This document shows, one piece after another, positions 59,047-64,000 of a stretch of 64,000 nucleotides of DNA. Every line of letters starts with the position of its first letter. Position 1 is the stretch's first letter. The notes under the pieces are model-generated. The model was not told the DNA's origin. It saw only the letters and a program-made list of their open reading frames with translations, and did not search any database. This stretch comes from Pezicula radicicola (Eukaryota; Ascomycota; Leotiomycetes; Helotiales; Dermateaceae): contig PDUO01000043.1 in assembly GCA_003008705.1 (NCBI GenBank), forward strand, positions 97,307 to 161,306, given 5' to 3'. The position numbers and the translations under genes are program-made.

Positions 59047-62000
59047 TTTATACTACTATTCTAGCCGCTGGGTCTATAGTAGCTATACCAGGGAATATAA
59101 ATTAGCTAGATCACTAAAATATACTAGATCTTATATAATATACTCTACTTTACTATACCTTAATATAACTAATAATCCCCTTTTTATATATAGTTTAACT
59201 TCTATCTATATATATATATATATCTATATATAGAAGTACTTTATTTATAATATTAGTACTAGACTCTTCGGAGACTAGTTTTCCTTCTATCTATACTCTC
59301 TAGATTCTTAGTAGACTATAACTATAATAAAGTTATCTTATAACTTTACTAGCTATAGTAATAGTAATTCTATAAACCCCCTAGTCCTTATAGAGAAAAC
59401 CCTTTTTAATATTATTCTCTCTTATCTAAATATTCCCTATATCTATAGATATATATATATTTTAAGTATAGTATATTATACTATAAGTTATATTACTTTA
59501 TCCAAGACCTAGATAATTTAATTAAGACTATATTAAGATAGGAAACCCTTGAGGAGTTACTACTAGCTTATATAACTACTTTATTATAACTACCTTTCTC
59601 TTATACTAACTACTATCTATAGTTACTCTCTAGTATAATCTTATCTACTAATATAACTAGAGTTATATAAGAACTTTTAAGTATTATAAAAAGTAAATTT
59701 TAATTATAGAAAGAAGATTAGGATAAGGAGATAAGTATAGAGATATATAGTTAGAAGATTATTAGAAGATAATTAGATACTTATTAATAGAAATTAATAT
59801 AAGATTTATACTAGTTATCTAGACCTAATAGAAGGGAAGCTTATAAACTTAAAAAAGTAAGACTAATTAAAAGGAAATAATAGTACTTATAAGCTAAGTA
59901 TATCTTAAATAGTTTTAAATATAACTATTAACTTTATTAACTTTATAATAGTTTTAATAATATACCTATTCCTAGAGTAACCTAGTTAAATAGAAGATTA
60001 TTATTCTAAGCTAGAAGCCGCTAAGAACCGTTATATAATATTACTTCGTATATATAGTTAAGCTTTACTTAAGCTCTCTTCTCTCTCTAGTCTAGAATTC
60101 TATATATTTTCTACCTTTATAACTTATATAGTTATAGTCTAAGTATAGATTATTATATTATTCTAGACTTATTAAACTACTTCTAGAAAGGAAATATAAT
60201 ATCCTAAATAAAAGAGCTAGAACTTGAATTAGAACTATAACTACCTTAATATATATAGATATAGAATAGAACCTTAGAACTAGAACTCGAAGCTCTGAAT
60301 TACTTTAGGAAAGAACTATAAGACTAGAAAACTAGAACCCGAACCTTAGACTCTTAAAAGACCTAGATATCTATTTAACTATAAAAAGAAAGAACCTCTG
60401 AAACTATAATCTAAGGGACTTATATAACTAAAACTATAACTCTACCTTGAAAAGGAAAGGAAGCTACTAGTACTATAATTGAACTATTAGTATTATCTAC
60501 TTCCTGGACTACCCTAGTAGAGGACCTAGAACCTAGTATAGAACTAGATATAGAAATCGAATAGTTATATTAAGAGAACTTAGAACTAGCTTAATTATTA
60601 CTTGAGACTAAGGTAGAAGCCTAAGCCTAGGATAGGTCTAGACCTTTATTTAAACTAGAACTAAATAATTAGAATAGCCTTATTATAGAGTTAGTCAAGG
60701 CCCTAACTATAGTATACTAAATATCTATAAAAGTAGTTATTTCCTCTATTGAGATAGAAGGATACTTAAACTATAGAACCCGAGCTCTCCTAGATCTACT
60801 TATATTCTTGGATAGCTTAGACCCTTCCTTTAATTTATAGAGAATCTAAGTTGAAGGAAAGCTTAAGATAAACTAAGACTATTTCCTGAACAAGGATATT
60901 TATATACTCTATATCTTTAACTATACTACTCTAAAAGCCCAAGGTTACTTACTTTCTAAGTATAGACTAAAGGCTAATAAGAACTAACTCTTTAAGGATA
61001 TAGAAGAGATACTAGAGTACCTTATTAGTATTTATAATAATAAGGATACTATAAAGGATACTTACTATAAATTCTAGAAGTAATATATATAGAAGGATAA
61101 GACCTTTATTAAATTCTACTCTAACTTTATAAGACTTACTAAACTTATTTAGATCTATAAAAGTAAGCTCTAACCTATAATTATAGAATAAATAACTACT
61201 AACCTTACTTATTTAATAATACCCCTATACCCCTTACTTATAAACTATAAGAGTCTAGTTAAATATTATATTACTACTAATAAGGTATTATACTTAGTAG
61301 ATACTTATAAGAAACGTTTCTATAGTAGGGAAGTAAAGAAAGATCCTAGAACTAAGAAACTAGAAGATACTAGTAGTTAGTAAAGGCTTATTAGTGAGAA
61401 AATAATAACCCTAGATAGCCTAGGAACTACTACTATTCTAGATTGAGAACGTAGTACTAGTACTTACCTATACTCTATCTATAAGGATACTAAGAAATAG
61501 AAACTCTTGAACGAAGGTAAATACTTTATCTATAAGGAGACTAGATATATAACTAGAGCTTACTTATATAAGAAAGTAAGCTTAAACGAAGTTAATAAAT
61601 TAGGAAACAAAGAGTCCTAGAGAAAGACTCCCCTCTANGATATAAAGTATTATATAAAATTAACTTAAGACAATTAATAGATAGATAGACTTTTATTATT
61701 CCTTATATATTAATATATAATAGAATTACTTTCTTAACTAATACTCTATATAATACTAGAGTAAATAGGTATCTCTTTATAGACTCCTAATACCTTAAGA
61801 AACTATAATAATTCTATAAAATTGAACTAGAAGAACTCCTCTTATTATTCTAAGTAAGAGGTTATAATAGAAAATCTAGAAAACCTATTATATACTTTAT
61901 CTAACTAATCTTATATATAGATAAGAGATGACTATATAGTATACCCTTCTATATACTTAACCTCGGAAAATATAACTTAATCCTTAGAAGGAAATAGTTA

Positions 62001-64000
62001 TCCTACTTCGGAATTAATCTATAAGTAGTTAACCAAGCCCTAGAATAGTTATTAGATATACTATTAATACTATACTTCGCCCAAGAGATATAGATAGATT
62101 TAGAATAAATCAATAACGAGAAGTATTAACTAGACCTACTCTTCTAGAAGGATATAGACTATAGGGAAAAGCTATTTATAATTAAGGATACTCAAAGAAA
62201 AGTAGAATATACTAGTTCCTAGCTCTAGAAGATACTAAAGTATAAGGAACTATTTCCTATAACTACCTAGAGAAATACTATAGAACTAAAGTATAGAGAA
62301 CTAGTTAACCTACCTAGTAGAGGAAATAACTAAGTAGTATAACTATTACTAACTATTAAAAGAAAAAGAACTCGTTGAATCCCCTCCCTTAGAAAAAGAA
62401 CCTATAAATAGAATATTTATAATAATATAAGAATTATAAAATATAAACTTTATAGTATATACTACCTAGAAGGAATAGATATATTAGATAATAATAGTAA
62501 ATAAGAAGAGACCTATAAACTAATCTCTATTAATATTACTGAAATCAATACTCCTATCTATACCCTTTATACTAAAAGGAAGAAAGACTCCTTGTTTATT
62601 ACTAGTATTTATAAAATCAACTACTACCTTAAAGACTATAAGGCTAAGAAAGACCTTAAGGAAGATAAACATCTAGTAAAGAAGAACCTCCTAGACGAAT
62701 ATAGGATATATAAAGATATCTTCTCTAAGGCTACTTCTAATATACTCCTGCTATACTATAATATTAACTTTAAAATTAAACTAGAATTAGAAAATACCCT
62801 AGGATTTAGCCTATTATATAATATAACTACTACCGAGCTTNAGGTTATAAAGGTTTACTTAGAAGAAAATATAGTAAAAGGCTTTATAGCNCTAAGCTAG
62901 GCCCCCTTTATATCTCCTATACTATTTATTTATAANCTAGATAGTAGACTTTATTTCTATATTAACTTTTAAAAATTAAATATAATTATCTAGAAGAACT
63001 AGTATCTATTACCTCTAATTGATAAAACTTTAGTCTAAATTAATAAGGCTAAGATTTTTACTAAGCTTAATATTTAATAAATATTCTATTAAATTTAAAT
63101 TTATCCTAACTCTAAAGAATTAACTACCTTCTATATCTATTATAAAGTATTTAAGTATAAAGTACTACTATTTAGATTAATAAATAAACCTACTATATAC
63201 TAGTATTATATAAATAATATCTTATTTAACTATCTTAATAACTTCTATACTATCTATTTAGATAATATCTTGATTTACTTAGAAGATCCTCTAGAATATA
63301 TAATATATATATATAAAGTACTTGAATAATTATAAGAAGCTAGTCTCTAAGCTAATATCAAGAAATATAAGTTTAATATAATCTAGACGAAATACCTTAG
63401 ATTTATTATTAGTATAACTAGTATTAAGGTCGACCCTAAGAAAGTAAAGGTTATAAAAGATTAGAAGATACCTTAAATTATAAGAGTTATATAATCCTTT
63501 CTCGGTTTCTATAATTTCTACTAATGATTTATTAAGGACTATAGTCTAGTTATAAGACTATTAACTAAGTTAACCGGAAAAGGAATCTCCTTTGATTTTA
63601 ACTAGAACTATAAGAATACCTTCTAAAGACTAAAAGATACCCTAATGAATACCCCTATACTATACTATTATAACCCTAGACTTGAAACTATAATTGAAAC
63701 TAATACCTCTGATAGGGTAGTAGCTAGTATACTATCCTAGAAATAACCTAATAGTAATTAGTACCTAGTAACCTACTTCTTAAAAATAATAGCCCTAGTA
63801 GAACTAAACTACTAGATATATAATAAGGAAATACTAGCTATCGTCAAGTCTCTCTCTTACTAAAGGGCTAAAACTATAGGATCCCTATATTAAATTCAAA
63901 TTATTATAGATTATAAGGCCCTAGAATACTTTATATCAACTAAGTAATTGAACTTATAATAAGCCTAATAGATAGAATTCTTATTTAAATTCTTTTTTAT
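59047..64000 (+). mobile_element. RIP-eroded Ty3/gypsy LTR retrotransposon, runs off the window
   Basis: Plus-strand reading through the many stops shows the gene order Gag, zinc knuckle, protease region, reverse transcriptase, RNase H. Gag capsid traces lie at 60830-61170. A knuckle-like segment at about 61526-61565 reads FIYKETRYITRAY where a CCHC finger is expected, with Tyr in the Cys and His places. An open piece at 62592-62900 reads DEYRIYKDIFSKATSNILLL, then LGFSLLYNITTTEL...YLEENIVKGFI, the linker before reverse transcriptase. Then come LLPLIDKTL, KAKIFTKLNI and YLDNILIYLED (about 63255-63290) for the YLDD catalytic box with one Asp turned to Asn. KVDPKKVKVI, FLGFYNFYRLFIKDYS and later EILAIVKSLSY plus an RNase H-like part follow. 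Ns at 61638, 62841, 62891 and 62936. Dead element. Confidence 0.8.

Noticed and set aside
59190..59240. TA-rich palindrome with TATCTATATATA words
   Set aside because: Low-complexity TA repeats form inverted repeats by chance in such DNA.
62592..62900. 102-codon open frame in the gypsy region as a separate gene
   Set aside because: It is a stop-free fragment of the eroded Ty3/gypsy polyprotein and contains ambiguous bases.
1..64000. CRISPR arrays, bacterial operons, rRNA and tRNA genes
   Set aside because: The organism is a fungus; no spacer-repeat pattern is present, and no cloverleaf with intact box A/box B or rRNA-like stretch was found by eye.

Overview
This window is nuclear DNA of a filamentous ascomycete (Pezizomycotina). 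The signs are short introns of about 45-67 nt with GT...CTAAC/CTGAC-like branch sites...AG, fungal protein families (DUF7580-S8 protease, patatin-NACHT-ankyrin NLR, 2EXR, BTB, SET-MYND), and very strong repeat-induced point mutation (RIP). In the AT-rich blocks the dinucleotides CA and TG are almost absent and TA is in great excess. I cannot name the species.

Layout. 1-1310 is RIP-ruined AT-rich DNA. 1311-14449 is a GC-balanced gene island. It holds, in order: a predicted gasdermin-like pore-forming protein (2177-3022, +), a convergent subtilisin-like (S8) protease with a DUF7580-type helical N-terminus (6505-3336, -, four exons), and, divergently from a shared short promoter, a large NLR-type gene (6752-12397, +) with N-terminal conserved helices, zinc fingers, a patatin-like domain, NACHT and ankyrin repeats. 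After it come a LINE RNase H remnant and a BTB gene broken by TAG codons. 14450-46450 is a huge RIP-eroded transposon graveyard with almost no start codons, interrupted by two less-eroded islands (about 41390-42470 and 45250-46450). 47060-58730 is a second, mixed island. It has one copy of a dispersed 317-bp repeat, a small secreted protein gene, a 2EXR gene, a TIR-bounded element carrying a broken T1/KCTD-type BTB gene, a Tc1/mariner-type transposase remnant, a Ty3 Gag remnant, a SET-MYND gene with several nonsense codons, and a MITE. 58731-64000 holds the second repeat copy and a RIP-ruined Ty3/gypsy element that runs off the end.

How the genes may work together. The first island looks like a fungal regulated-cell-death / allorecognition cluster. 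A gasdermin-like executor sits next to its candidate activating S8 protease (the HET-Q1/HET-Q2 arrangement), and a patatin-type NLR is head-to-head with that protease. The gasdermin-like and protease genes look intact. The NLR has an in-frame TAA in its first exon, lacks the patatin nucleophile serine (GTSTG-type motif reads GTGVG) and has an unresolved linker between patatin and NACHT, so it may be a decoy/sensor or a decaying gene. All family assignments come from reading motifs by eye; no database search was possible.
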